From the NCBI GenBank assembly GCA_003008705.1, contig PDUO01000009.1:62001-126000 (forward strand): 64,000 nt of DNA. The letters are read 5' to 3'. A program made the position numbers and the translations under genes. The stretch's first letter is position 1. Every line of letters begins with the position of its first letter. Origin of the DNA: Pezicula radicicola (taxonomy: Eukaryota > Ascomycota > Leotiomycetes > Helotiales > Dermateaceae). This document shows, one piece after another, positions 33,495-43,917 of this stretch. The notes beneath the pieces are model-generated. The model saw only the letters and a list, made by a program, of their open reading frames with translations, had not been told where the DNA came from and did no database searches.

Positions 33495-35883
33495 ATGGCT
33501 TCTCGTGGAGGCAGGTCGTCCCTAAATTTGGCATTGGACAGGGAGGTGAATAATTGTTGCCTTGAGGTATTGCTCAAACTTGTGCTAAAGGTTTATAGAT
33601 ATACCAAGTTGTGCGCAAGCTTGATGATGAACGAAGGGAGAACGGCGAGAAACGTCTGACAGTGTCCTCTGTATACGACCACATCAAAAACTCGAATACG
33701 AGCCTTAAACGAAGGCAAAAGAAACCCCTCGAGGACTCTATCGACAGGGTACTGCTAGCCTTGAAAGAACAAGAAGATGAGAGTGATTCCGTGGATGGGG
33801 ACTTTGATGGCATCGAAGAGCCGGTTCCACAGTTGAAGGTAGGGGTTTAATTTTCTGGAGAAGATACAGCAGCATCTGATGGTTGCAGGAACATAATATT
33901 ATGAACAAGAGCATTACTCGTTTATGGGCAAAACCCTCAGCATCTCCAAGCATGGTTCCAAGAGAGGGCACGCCTCCAATCAGCGGGAGCAGTACGCCTG
34001 CTCTACCAATCCAGACAGCAGCGGTGGGAGGAATTGATTCTCCTGGAAAGACAGACAGACAGCCAAATGGAGAACCCAAGCCGAAGCGCCGCAAAGCTGA
34101 ACGAGAGAGCAAGAAGGAGCTTGACCGCTCGCCGCCAACGGATATTTCACTAGAGAATCTTGGAGGAGTGGATAATGTTATTGAAGAGCTGAACGAGCTT
34201 GTGGCTATGCCTATGCTATACCCAGAAACATACATCAAAACTGGTATACAACCACCTCGCGGTGTGTTACTTCATGGGCCACCTGGATGCGGGAAAACAA
34301 TGATTGCAAATGCCTTTGCAGCAGAAATAGGAGTGTCTTTTATACCTCTTTCAGCGCCTTCCTTGGTCGCTGGTATGTCTGGAGAGTCTGAGAAGAAGAT
34401 AAGAGATATTTTTGACGAGGCAAAACGAATGGCGCCATGCCTGGTGTTCATTGACGAAATCGATGTTATTATGGGCAAGCGAGAGAGTGCCCAGAGGGAA
34501 ATGGAGAAGCGCATAGTAGCACAAATGCTGACATGTATGGATGACATGGCCCTGGAAAAGACCGGCGGCAAGCCAGTAATCATAATTGCTGCTACCAATC
34601 GACCAGATAGTCTTGACCCAGCTCTTCGAAGAGCAGGTAGATTTAACAAGGAGATCAACCTCGGTGTCCCAAATGAGCACGCACGAGAGAAAATACTGCG
34701 CGCACTCACACAAAGATTGCACCTAGCCCAGGACTTTGACTATCGCAGCCTAGCTAAGATGACACCTGGATTCGTCGGAGCTGATTTGAACGATGTCGTT
34801 TCTGTTGCTGGTACAGAAGCAATGAAGCGCATGATGGCGGTTCTTAAGGAGCGCAGCACCACAGCCATGGACCTTGATACACCCTCATCCGAACAAGCTG
34901 CTGCGCCGGCACTTCTAATTCTGCGTTCTCTAGTGGCTCACGCGGGCGAGTCGTCTCCAGATGGTGATTTTTCCATTACATATGACGATTTCAAGACTGC
35001 AGTCCCTAAAGTCCAGCCTTCGGCCAAGCGTGAGGGCTTTGCAACAATCCCAGATACTACATGGGCACATATTGGTGCCTTGCACGAAGTACGAGAACAA
35101 CTCGAGATGGCTATTGTTGAGCCGATTAAGCGGCCCGAATCTTTTGCTCGGGTAGGTATAACTGCTCCTACAGGAGTGCTTCTATGGGGACCTCCAGGAT
35201 GTGGTAAAACACTACTTGCAAAAGCCGTGGCGAATGAGTCCAAAGCGAATTTCATCTCTATCAAAGGGCCAGAGCTACTTAATAAATATGTGGGAGAGTC
35301 TGAACGCGCCGTTCGGCAAGTCTTTGAGCGAGCTCGTTCCTCAGTTCCTTGTATATTATTCTTCGATGAGTTAGATGCTCTAGTGCCGAAACGAGAAGAT
35401 TCATTGTCCGAGGCGAGTAGTAAGGTCGTCAACACCTTACTCACAGAATTGGACGGGTTGAGTAACCGAGCTGGTATCTATGTGGTAGCTGCGACAAACA
35501 GGCCAGATATGATCGATCCTGCTATGCTTCGGCCTGGCCGCCTAGGAAGCTCTGTATTTGTCGATTTGCCCACTGCAGACGAGAGAGTGGAAATCCTCAA
35601 GGCTTTGTACAAGAAGGCACTTCCGGAGGCGCCAACTGAAGAGGTCGAAAGTCTGAGGGACATAGCGAAGGATGAAAGATGTGCAGGGTATAGTGGAGCA
35701 GATTTAGGCAATCTGCACCAAGCAGCAGCTGTAGCGGCTCTGAAGAGAGAGATGGTTGAGGGCCCAAGTGTGGATAATGTGCTCAAGATACAAAGCTCCG
35801 ACTGGGAAGTTGCTCTCGGCAAAGTTCGTGCGAGTGTCAAGGATGCAGCAAAATACCGTCGCTTGAAAGAAAGGGGGATGTAA
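33495..35883 (+). CDS. rix7: AAA ATPase Rix7 (NVL family)
   Basis: Nuclear tandem AAA ATPase that strips Nsa1 from pre-60S ribosomal particles. Exons 33495-33545, 33599-33838 and 33889-35883 give 761 aa. The N-terminal domain has the small helical motif (EIYQVVRKLDDE, then LTVSSVYDHIKNSN) that marks Rix7/NVL, followed by a basic linker with a likely nuclear signal (KPKRRKAERESKK). The D1 domain has GPPGCGKT and FIDEID near residues 228-290, with AATNRPDSLDPALRRAGRF. The D2 domain has GPPGCGKT near 532, FFDELD and AATNRPDMIDPAMLRPGRLG. Both Walker pairs are intact. Cdc48 is excluded by the N-terminus and by the linker. Identification is secure. Confidence 0.94.
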
Positions 35884-36176
35884 TGACCAAGGCCCAATGC
35901 ATCTTATTCGAGCACAGGAGGACTTAAAAAGACTTAAAAGACTTTGCGTTGTTGGACAGAAGAAACCACCCCCACCTTCGTTAACTCCTTAGAGTGAAGA
36001 TAGCCCCCGAGTATAACTACACTAACAAAGGAAATAGCGGACGGGTATATCATTAGAACAAGACAAAGGAAAAGTCGTCCCCAACCCGCTATGACCGTAA
36101 TAGAACGAACGAATGATTGAGCCAGCCTTCCTATCCACGCCAGCGCCGCAAATTGAAACCACAATTAAGCAATCTC

Positions 36177-36841
36177 CTAAGCAGTCGGTGCAGGAGCAGC
36201 CTCCTCCCCTTCAGCAGCGGTCTCGCCACTCTCTGCACCAGCAGCCGCCTTCTTCTCAGCCTCCTCCCATTTCCTCTTCTTCTCTGCCGCTCTCTCCCTC
36301 TTCTTCACCTCCTCCTTCTCTGTCTCCCTTTGCTTCCTCTCTTTCAAGACTCCGGGGATCGCCTTGACAGCCCCAACCGTATGCTTAATGCTTTTCTTAA
36401 AATGAACCTTGGCCTCGCCAAAATGCTGCTTCGCATTCTGCCAATCAGCACGAGCCGCCGTCGCTTGTCTGCGGGCACGGTATGCTTCTTCCGCACGGCG
36501 AGCTCGTTCATAGGCACTTGATGCTTTTTGTCTTTCTGTGCGTAGGTTGACTGTTCATAACTTCGGTATTAGCTATACTTATATTAGAAGGTTTTAGGAG
36601 AACCAAAACATGGTTTAGTAGTGGCGAGGCATGTGTTGGGAGTATGGAAATTTCGAGAAATATTATAATACCCGAGACAATCAGAAATAGGACAAAAAAG
36701 TATAGGATTTTACGAACGTTCTGTTCCCGACGTGCCAGGTCTCTTGGGCTCCGGGAGAGGTTTGTCTTTGTCGATATCGCCTGGGGCGGGCGCTGTTGCG
36801 TCGGCCATTGGAGGAGCAAGAGGAGGCTTCTTTCCGAACAT
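36177..36841 (-). CDS. Small charged coiled-coil protein, unknown function
   Basis: The minus-strand gene starts at ATG 36841 (MFGKKPPLAPP) or at the in-frame ATG at 36808. A first exon of about 125 nt is Pro-rich. After one intron the second exon runs to the TAG at 36179-36177. It encodes a long helix that is strongly basic then mixed: RTERQKASSAYERARRAEE, a HFGEAKVHFKKSIKHTVG segment, then a KERKQRETEKEEVKKRERAA helix and an Ala/Glu-rich tail. The open frame of the second exon is clear and its codon use is gene-like. The junction is less so: the frame works with a GTTCGT donor after GAAC and an acceptor 26 bases upstream of the AAAGACAAAAAGC word. No known family is recognised. A nuclear or RNA-associated role would be a guess. 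Confidence 0.55.
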
Positions 36842-37737
36842 GAAATGAAATGTAACGAGTGTGTGAAATCTGGCTGTGCAGATGGTAACGACAGTAATGT
36901 GACAATGTCACTTTGGATATTTGTTTAAAAAGATAGAAAGAAGTGTGCGATGTGAGGGGATTGATATATTCAGGGAGACTTAGTGGATCCATTCAGGCAT
37001 GAAAAGCACTTACCAGATAATAGAAATCGCGACGGAGGGGGGAAGAGATTGCTTTATGCTCACCCTGCAAAACGGAACTGTCAGAATGCGTTGGCTAGGA
37101 CTCGCTGGCGTGCCAAACTCAATGTTGATGCCTTTCTTCTAGAAAAGTTTGCATTGATCCTCGCATTAATGTGATCCTTGCGCCCCTCCCGCTAACAGCT
37201 CGTATGTGGGGTGAGTATAGGTATATAGACAAGGAACATCGCATGTTTGGAGAAACTTGATTCGTTAACCGGAGATACAATTGATTGATTATCATAACAC
37301 GGTAAAGTTCGTGTTCTAACGTGTCTGATGGACGCGTCGTGATGTTTTGACGACATGGTAAAGTCTTGTCCATCGAGCCCGGCTTCCCAAGAGCTAGTTG
37401 GTACCACTTGCTGTGGGGCAAGATACTGGCTAACTATCTGCGAGTAGAATGAGAGATATCATCATCTACGATAGGCTATATCAGTATCTAGTCATGACAA
37501 GTACTGGGATAGAAAAGGTAGAAGCTAAGAGATATAATCAGAAGGAACAATTGGATTTTAATGCTTAATCCTCATGGTCATGTTGGACATAAGAAGTTTA
37601 ACGATAAGAAAATCATCATAGTATTTCGTTGTGAAAGGGTTGGGATCTAGTTGCGACGCACCGTTTCTGTCCCAGTTACTCCAGCTCTCAATTGCTGCAT
37701 TCGACCTTTGTAATGAACTTGGATCTTTCAAAGATTC
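36842..37737. other. Intergenic region left of the Rrn6-like gene
   Basis: About 0.9 kb holding the promoter of the small coiled-coil gene and the 3' end of the Rrn6-like gene. No gene or clear repeat is visible. Confidence 0.5.
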
Positions 37738-40700
37738 TCAAAATCCAGCAGCTCTGCGCTTTTTGTGCTTCTTGATTGGTTGCACCGTAGCTCTGCTTCC
37801 AAATGTGCCCCTATCTGGCTGTGTCATGGGAACATCATCTATTACTTGCGAACTAAAGGCATGGTGGTTGACCTCCGGTTGACTTCCGAATGAGGCGAAA
37901 GCTGATTGAGAAGCAACTTGGGATGACTTGGCTCTTTCTTTCTTTAAAAACCTCTCTGTTCTCCGTCGCCGTCGAGCTTCCTCTCGATGATGCGCATGCT
38001 TTTCCTCATCATCACTACTCAGAAGCTGTGCAGCGGTAGATTTTTGGGCTGCGTCCCATGAGTATGTATTAGGATCGGAACCAGGTCGCCAGAATGAAAG
38101 CCACGAACAATCTGGTAAAGGTTCTCCGATTTCTTTTACACCTGGGGAATATTCACGTATTCTGGTAATGGCTAGATCTTCAGCCTGATCTGAAGCAGTA
38201 CCAGTCGTTTGGGAATATAGAGAAGGAGTTCGTGAAGGTGTTGGGAGACTAGAATATGGCTCTCTTAACGAGTCTGGATTGGTCTGAGAGGACATAAGTG
38301 CGGGTGAACTGGACCGCGACATCCCCTTTTGCTTTTCACGCAAAGATAAGGTAATGCTGACTTCGTATACTTCGTCTTGGCCCTGATCTTCAGATGACTT
38401 ATTATGGAGAGAGACGGCAATGGAGGCTAGAGATAACTCAATAGCCATCTTGCGTATAATTTTGAACTTCGCCAAACGGGCCTGATTCGATGCTTTAAGT
38501 GGCAGACTTGTTACCCAGATTTGCACCAAGCGATCATATACCCGGAGAACATCAAGTGGAGTATTCTGGGCTTCGTTAGACGTTAGGAGCCCAATTCCAG
38601 GGCACGATGCTAAACCCGTGGGAACAAGTACTGACACGGTTTCCACATCGTCCAAGTCGAGAGAGGTCGCAAATTTTCGCAATGTGGAGGATGCTTGATC
38701 GAAATCTCCGGAAAAATGGGTAAAATTGGCCAGCTCAAGGCTGGAAATGGGGATTAGCAATGCTCAGTTTAGAATTCTGGACAGTATCTTACAAAGAAGA
38801 TAATTTAAGAGTATCCTTCTGCTTGCCTTCCATTACAGAGCTTCTGATAATATCTAATAGGTCTACCACTGATTTGTTGGTTTCGTGGAAACAATCAAGC
38901 TGATCGTTACAGGAGACTGTGCTGCCATCCTCCATGAAAAGCCTTCGAAAAGAGCTACGAGAATTGATTCTCATGGCTAGGTCATTTTGACTAGTGCTGC
39001 TGCCGATATGGCCTTTGGAGTTGAAGTGAACGTTGATATCTCTAGGAAGCAAACTGTCGGCTTCAAAATCGTCATCAAAGCTATCTGGAACAACGAACAT
39101 ATTTTTGACCAGGCGTGAAGCTATAGGGGCTGGAGGCTGGGCAGCTCTTATAGTTGGTACGACTACCGGTTGCGAATTTGATGCTAATTGCCCTTGAGTA
39201 GTGACTGGACTTATAACACAAAGGCTTGATACCACTTCCAGATCAGACCTGAGCGCCCATACTTGGTAGAATCTAACGTCATTTTCTAAATATTGCAGTC
39301 CAACACCTGTGGTACGGGTGGAAGAAATGGAACTCAGTTGTGCAGGCATTATACAAAGTGTTTGTAGCGGGTTCGGCCCTTCCACAGCGTTCGCATTTTC
39401 CACGTCCGAAGACATTACGATGAGACCTTGCGAGCCAATTGGCTTTGATGCTTCGTCAGAAGTCCTCGCGAAACGAAAGAACTGAACCACTAAATTCTTA
39501 CTTGAGGCGACCAGAACTAGTGATTCTAGAGAAAAGTTAGCCGTAGTCTTCAAAAGGTCGCAATATTTAACGTACCAAGTCTGTTTCCATGGACAGTAAG
39601 CTTCATCGTCTCATCACTTGGATCTCTAAAGTGTCGATAGGAAAGCAAAATCCTTGCTCCACTGTCCCGTGATTCCTTCTCTTCTCCAGCAGGTATAACC
39701 TCCAGCCAGAAGACTCGAGAGCTCGTCAGCACAAATAGATGACTGAGATTCGTAGAACTGCGCTTCATATCTAGGATCCAGTCCAGACTACCGGCTACCA
39801 TGAGATCTAGGCTATCAAGAAGAGTGGGGTTTGCTTTTATGTCAAAAACTGTGAGCTTTCGTCTATTACAGATGACGACTGTACTGACACCGCCAGCCCA
39901 TAGTATCTTATGCCAACCGTCGGCGTTATCAATTGTTTTGGAATTTACATCCTTTACGCTGCCATCATGGATTTCTCCACTCTTGCCAGCAACGACTTCT
40001 AAAGTCGCCCATTTATTTTTTCGTCCTTCTATATCCCATAAACTCCAGCGTCCATTTTCATCAACGACAGCGATTTGACGACTATACCAAGGATTGAAGG
40101 TAACATCGACGTGTGAGCTTGACCCCGCATGATCAGCTGTCAAGGATATGACCGGATTAGGGTCAAGACGTGAATGTGGATACACATTTCCATGACGACT
40201 TCGTGCTACAACTGGAGTTTCCACTTTACGGTAGATGGGGCGAAAAACAGTAGTGACCGCATTTTGGCGTACAGCGAGCCATGTACCAACCTCGTCTTCA
40301 TCGTCCGCAAAGACAATCTGCTGGATCGTACCGCCGGTACCAACCCAGTGTCCCTGGTCTGACGACCCCAGGTCCAATGACGAAAGTTTTACTCCCCCGC
40401 CCTTCTCCCATCCATGTCTTTCTGCCTTTGGATGAATCAACCGTAGAACATGTCCTGCCTCCCCACATGCCATGGCAGCAATAGGCACTCGTCGAGAGCC
40501 ACCTGACGAATGGTCTACACTTACGGCCTTTCCTAAAGCTAGTAAAGTTCCAAAGATTGAAGGGGGATCTAATTGCAATGGACGTACTCGCTCAAGGCTA
40601 GCAGCAATTGACCTTGCAGGAAATGCATCGGGATGGGCCTTTGTGAGCCATTTTAAATGGGAGCGAGCGACATGGGAGGACCTTTTCTTCTCTTCTGAAA

Positions 40701-40930
40701 TGCGCAGAATAGAAGGGGGGACGCTTTGCCTAAAAGGCGCAAGCTGCTGAAAAGATCCGTCTATAGAGTTGATAAGCAAAAGCTCTGTGAAACCGAGTGC
40801 AAGCCAATAATTGAGGTAACTCACCATCATTGAGTGCTCTAGAGAAGCTCCACTTCAAGTTGTTATGAGTATCATAAGTAAGCTCTCCCAAGTAACCATG
40901 GGAGAGGTCGGTCACTCTGTGGTCAGTCAT
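37738..40930 (-). CDS. RNA polymerase I transcription initiation factor, Rrn6-like
   Basis: Subunit of the core factor that recruits RNA polymerase I to rDNA promoters in the nucleolus. Exons 40930-40825, 40784-39576, 39525-38793 and 38740-37738 sum to 1,017 codons (1,016 aa). The start shows the fungal Rrn6 pattern (HGYLGELTYD, WSFSRAL). Then comes a beta-propeller-like region with WSLWDIEGRKNKW and other Trp/Gly-rich strands, a helical part (LDDVETVSVLVPTGLASCPG), and a disordered Ser-rich part. The end is the typical MTQPDRGTFGSRA with a basic KKHKKRRAAGF tail. All junctions are canonical GT..AG with introns of 40-52 nt. Length fits the filamentous-fungal members. The call rests on my recognition of the Rrn6 N- and C-terminal motifs. 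Confidence 0.8.
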
Positions 40931-41270
40931 TAGGCTTTCGTTTTGTTCTGGCTCCTGAATGGTGTCTAATCAAAACCATTGTACGTTTCTGGATATCTTA
41001 GCCAAAAAGTTTTGGGTTGGCTACTTGATGGAATAATAGGTATGTGAATGAAGACGGCTCAGAGGCCAACCCGAGCTAAAGAATGAAAATTTATGCTTAG
41101 TCAGCACCCGTTACTCCAACAACCGATAGCCAGTCGAATCAAGCCTTGAAAACAACTCGAGATTCAAAGGCTGAAAACAGCACAAGCTCAAAACAACTAC
41201 TTGTTCACCCAGCCAGACTTTCACAAACCCTCCTTATACTGCGCATAACTTCAGTAACAAAAACGAAGCC
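40931..41270. other. Divergent promoter, rrn6-like and spc25
   Basis: 340 bases separate the two divergent ATGs. No further feature is seen. Confidence 0.5.
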
Positions 41271-42103
41271 ATGACGACAGCATTTGATCCCTCTCTTTCA
41301 ACCAGCGTCATGCGCGCTCCCTTCTCTACCGCCGACGCGCCCTCGATGGCAGATTCCCTTCCTAGCATCAACTTTGGCTTTGATGAGTTGCGCGACCGCA
41401 TGGCAAAATTCACAGTAAAATTTGATACGTTCATAGAGCAAGGTCGCAAACGCGTTCTGGAGGAACGAAATCAGTTCCGCTTGAATGTTGCTGAATTACA
41501 AGGTAGGCTCACTGGCTTATATTTCGCGTCATTTATTCTAACGTAGCTATAGAGGATCAACGTATGAAGAAGAAGGATATTGAAATACTCTCCTTGAAGA
41601 CCAGCACGCATCAACAGACTCTCGCAAAAGAGGCTGCCGAAAAGAATGAAATGCAAGCGGCCATTGCATCCTTAAGCGCCCAAAAGGCCGCGCATCTTAC
41701 GACGAAAGAAAGTCTGCGGCAGCAAATTGCTGAGACTCAGAAGGCCATCGACGCCAAATTAGCAGCACAAAGGGCGCATGCTCAACACCTCGATGCACAA
41801 TCACGATTCAACGTCCCTGAATTGGATTTCTGGATTTCGAACCTCAGCTTGACAATCGAGGGAGCCGGACATGATGACCGCCTAAAGTTTGTTTACACAC
41901 ATATCGACGATCGCGATTGGCAGAGGGAGGCTTGGTTTGAATTGGATACCTCAAGAAGGGAATATGAGATCCATCACTGCAAGCCCAAACTGGAGACGGA
42001 GAAAGTTGAGCGAGTGGTGGATAAATTGAATGAGACAAGGGATTTACGTCTCTTGCTCAAGGGAATGAGGGAGTTGTTTGTGGAACACTGCAAAAGCACT
42101 TGA
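41271..42103 (+). CDS. spc25: Kinetochore protein Spc25
   Basis: Subunit of the Ndc80 complex that pairs with Spc24 and connects microtubule-binding heads to the inner kinetochore. Exons 41271-41502 and 41547-42103 (44-nt intron) give 262 aa. After a short disordered start comes a short conserved part (FGFDELRDRMAKFTVKFD), a long coiled coil from about residue 60 to 175 (ELQAIEDQRMKKKDIEIL onward), and the globular C-terminal domain (LDFWISNLSLTIEG, LKFVYTHIDDRDWQREAWF, then LLLKGMRELFVEHC). The domain order and length match fungal Spc25. The intron is among the shortest here. Identification is good. Confidence 0.88.
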
Positions 42104-42297
42104 GATTGGAGAGGAGTATGGAGGGGCTGCTGTTTTGGCGTAACGGTGTACAGATAGCGTCACATAATGTAATGTACATGATGAGATGACGGGATACTTG
42201 GATCACCAAAACATGTGACATTGGCCAAAATGTACTCAAGACGAAGCTGTCCTTGGAGTGATTGTCCAATTTCCTTCAACCAAGTCCAGTAGGCTCT

Positions 42298-42864
42298 TTA
42301 GTCCGGGTGCGATTTATTCATAGCACTCTTCCAAGCATCTATCTTTTCCTGAAAACCATCATCAAACCTCGAAAACTTGGGGGTTTTATCGTCCGGCAAA
42401 TCATACCATCCAGCCTTCTCTTCCTTCGCGACAAAGATATGGACATACGGCTTGGGAAGAGGGCTTTTGCAACTGCTTTCGTCAATGGAGCTCGCAGTGA
42501 GACCGACACGATCCAGTTGGAAGTTGTACTGCATATAAATCGGGCTTCCACACTCAGTGCAGTGAGCACGTTGAGCCTCGTCAGAATAGCTTGTCTTTGT
42601 CAAAGACTCTGGTCCAGAAGTCCAAGTGATCGATGCAGTTGGGAAGGATGCAAATGTCAGGAACGGGCCGCCAGAAAGCTTTCGACAAGTTTTGCAATGG
42701 CAGTTAACCAGCCCCGAAGGCATAGTTGAGCTGGAATAGGTTACATGGCCGCAATGGCATCCTCCGGTGAGGACTGGTTCAGGCGAGACGCTTATCTGAG
42801 ATGCAGCTGAAGCGTCTTGGGCGTCATCGGCTGAGGTTGCTTTGTTGGAATCTGTGCAACCCAT
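42298..42864 (-). CDS. GFA/CENP-V-type zinc protein
   Basis: Single-exon gene of 188 aa from ATG 42864. It has the zinc motifs of the glutathione-dependent formaldehyde-activating (GFA) fold: GGCHCGHVTY, NCHCKTCRKLSGG and HCTECGSPIY, and ends in the FDDGFQEKIDAWK region common in fungal members. Most such fungal proteins have no proven substrate; some are formaldehyde or glutathione-adduct related and some are only structural. The N-terminal 30 residues are Ser/Asp/Ala-rich and contain no targeting motif. Its 3' end lies 194 bases from the convergent spc25. No enzyme activity should be assumed. Confidence 0.85.
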   Translation of the reverse strand: MGCTDSNKATSADDAQDASAASQISVSPEPVLTGGCHCGHVTYSSSTMPSGLVNCHCKTCRKLSGGPFLTFASFPTASITWTSGPESLTKTSYSDEAQRAHCTECGSPIYMQYNFQLDRVGLTASSIDESSCKSPLPKPYVHIFVAKEEKAGWYDLPDDKTPKFSRFDDGFQEKIDAWKSAMNKSHPD

Positions 42865-43123
42865 GGTGAGATAGCTTTGAAAACTTTCAGTGACTATGAT
42901 AGTACAGGAATTTGTAGAAATCCTACCTTGTGACTGCTTTGTTGACATCCAAAGCCTAGATAGTAAATAGAATAGAGTACATGGAAAGTGACTTCGGCAG
43001 CCTTGTTTGTGATGGCGGGGATGCTGGCTTTCAAAGAACCGACAAAGTCGCGTCGACATCATCGAGCGCCTTTCCAACTACATACAGTAGGTGACAACAT
43101 CAGACCAAGGAATCTTCCCAGCT

Positions 43124-43445
43124 ATGCCTTCAGAAGCCGAAACCAGACAAGAAAAGCAAGCCAATGCACAACAGGCGCGTCAGGTTATCGATGTCTTCCA
43201 CGAGATCTCTACACTGCTGGTAAGTTTTCCTCTATTTCCTTCAAACAAGAATGGCTACCAATGACACTAGAATGCCGATCTCGACCGTCAGACTCTGTCT
43301 ATTTGTATTTCACTGATTGAGAATGGAGTCAATCCCGAGGCCCTTGCGGTACGTGGTTCTCAATCCTGGGGGTTTCTATGGAACTGATTGAAGATAGACG
43401 GTCGTCAAAGAACTGAGAAGAGGAGATCCTGAGGACTCACAATAA
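43124..43445 (+). CDS. mzt1: Mitotic-spindle organizing protein 1 (MOZART1)
   Basis: Very small subunit that binds the N-termini of gamma-tubulin complex proteins and is needed to build and activate the gamma-tubulin ring at spindle pole bodies. Three exons, 43124-43219, 43271-43348 and 43398-43445, sum to 74 codons (73 aa). All introns are 49-51 nt with GTAAGT or GTACGT donors. The protein reads [12 protein letters not shown], a helix ([13 protein letters not shown]), then [22 protein letters not shown] and [10 protein letters not shown]. The motif with [16 protein letters not shown] and ELRR is diagnostic for the family. No single frame is long enough to show the gene, so it can only be found by joining exons. 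The identity is strong. Confidence 0.93.
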
Positions 43446-43917
43446 TTTGTCTTGGAGCGAGATCCTGGAGTCAGAAATGTAGTAATGATCTTAGTTTGGG
43501 CGTCAATGGCATATCATGGGTATTGAAAGGAGAACTTTGAGATCACGGGCGGTGTCACTTTCCTTATTTCTTGAGCCAAACGCCGAAGGAGATTCCAGAG
43601 AGTGTCCTTAAGCCTCGCTGCGAATAATTGCAATTAAGTGGGTGTACTTATGTTTGGAGTTTATTTTTGTTTAATCCCTCCAGCGTAGCACGAAGTAAAC
43701 ATGGACATGATCATATGCATATGCATTGTAGCAACTTATAACCACAGGTATACGCCCTCCTATCCCCAAAACACCTTCCTAATAGTACAATTTCACAAGC
43801 CAAATACATTTAGTATTAGTTAGGTACCGTATTGTATGCGGGAACGCCAAGCCCATGCCGTGCACCAGGAGTAATTGTCTCCCAAACCACAATGCAACAA
43901 AATTCGACCCTCAGCAA
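43446..43917. other. Convergent intergenic region
   Basis: About 470 bases between the mzt1 and CHY-gene 3' ends. It carries a near-copy of the TAGGTACC palindrome at 43821-43830. No gene is seen. Confidence 0.5.

Noticed and set aside
36508..36819. Minus-strand frame with an internal hydrophobic stretch
   Set aside because: The hydrophobic part is intron. The real second exon of the coiled-coil gene lies in a different frame.
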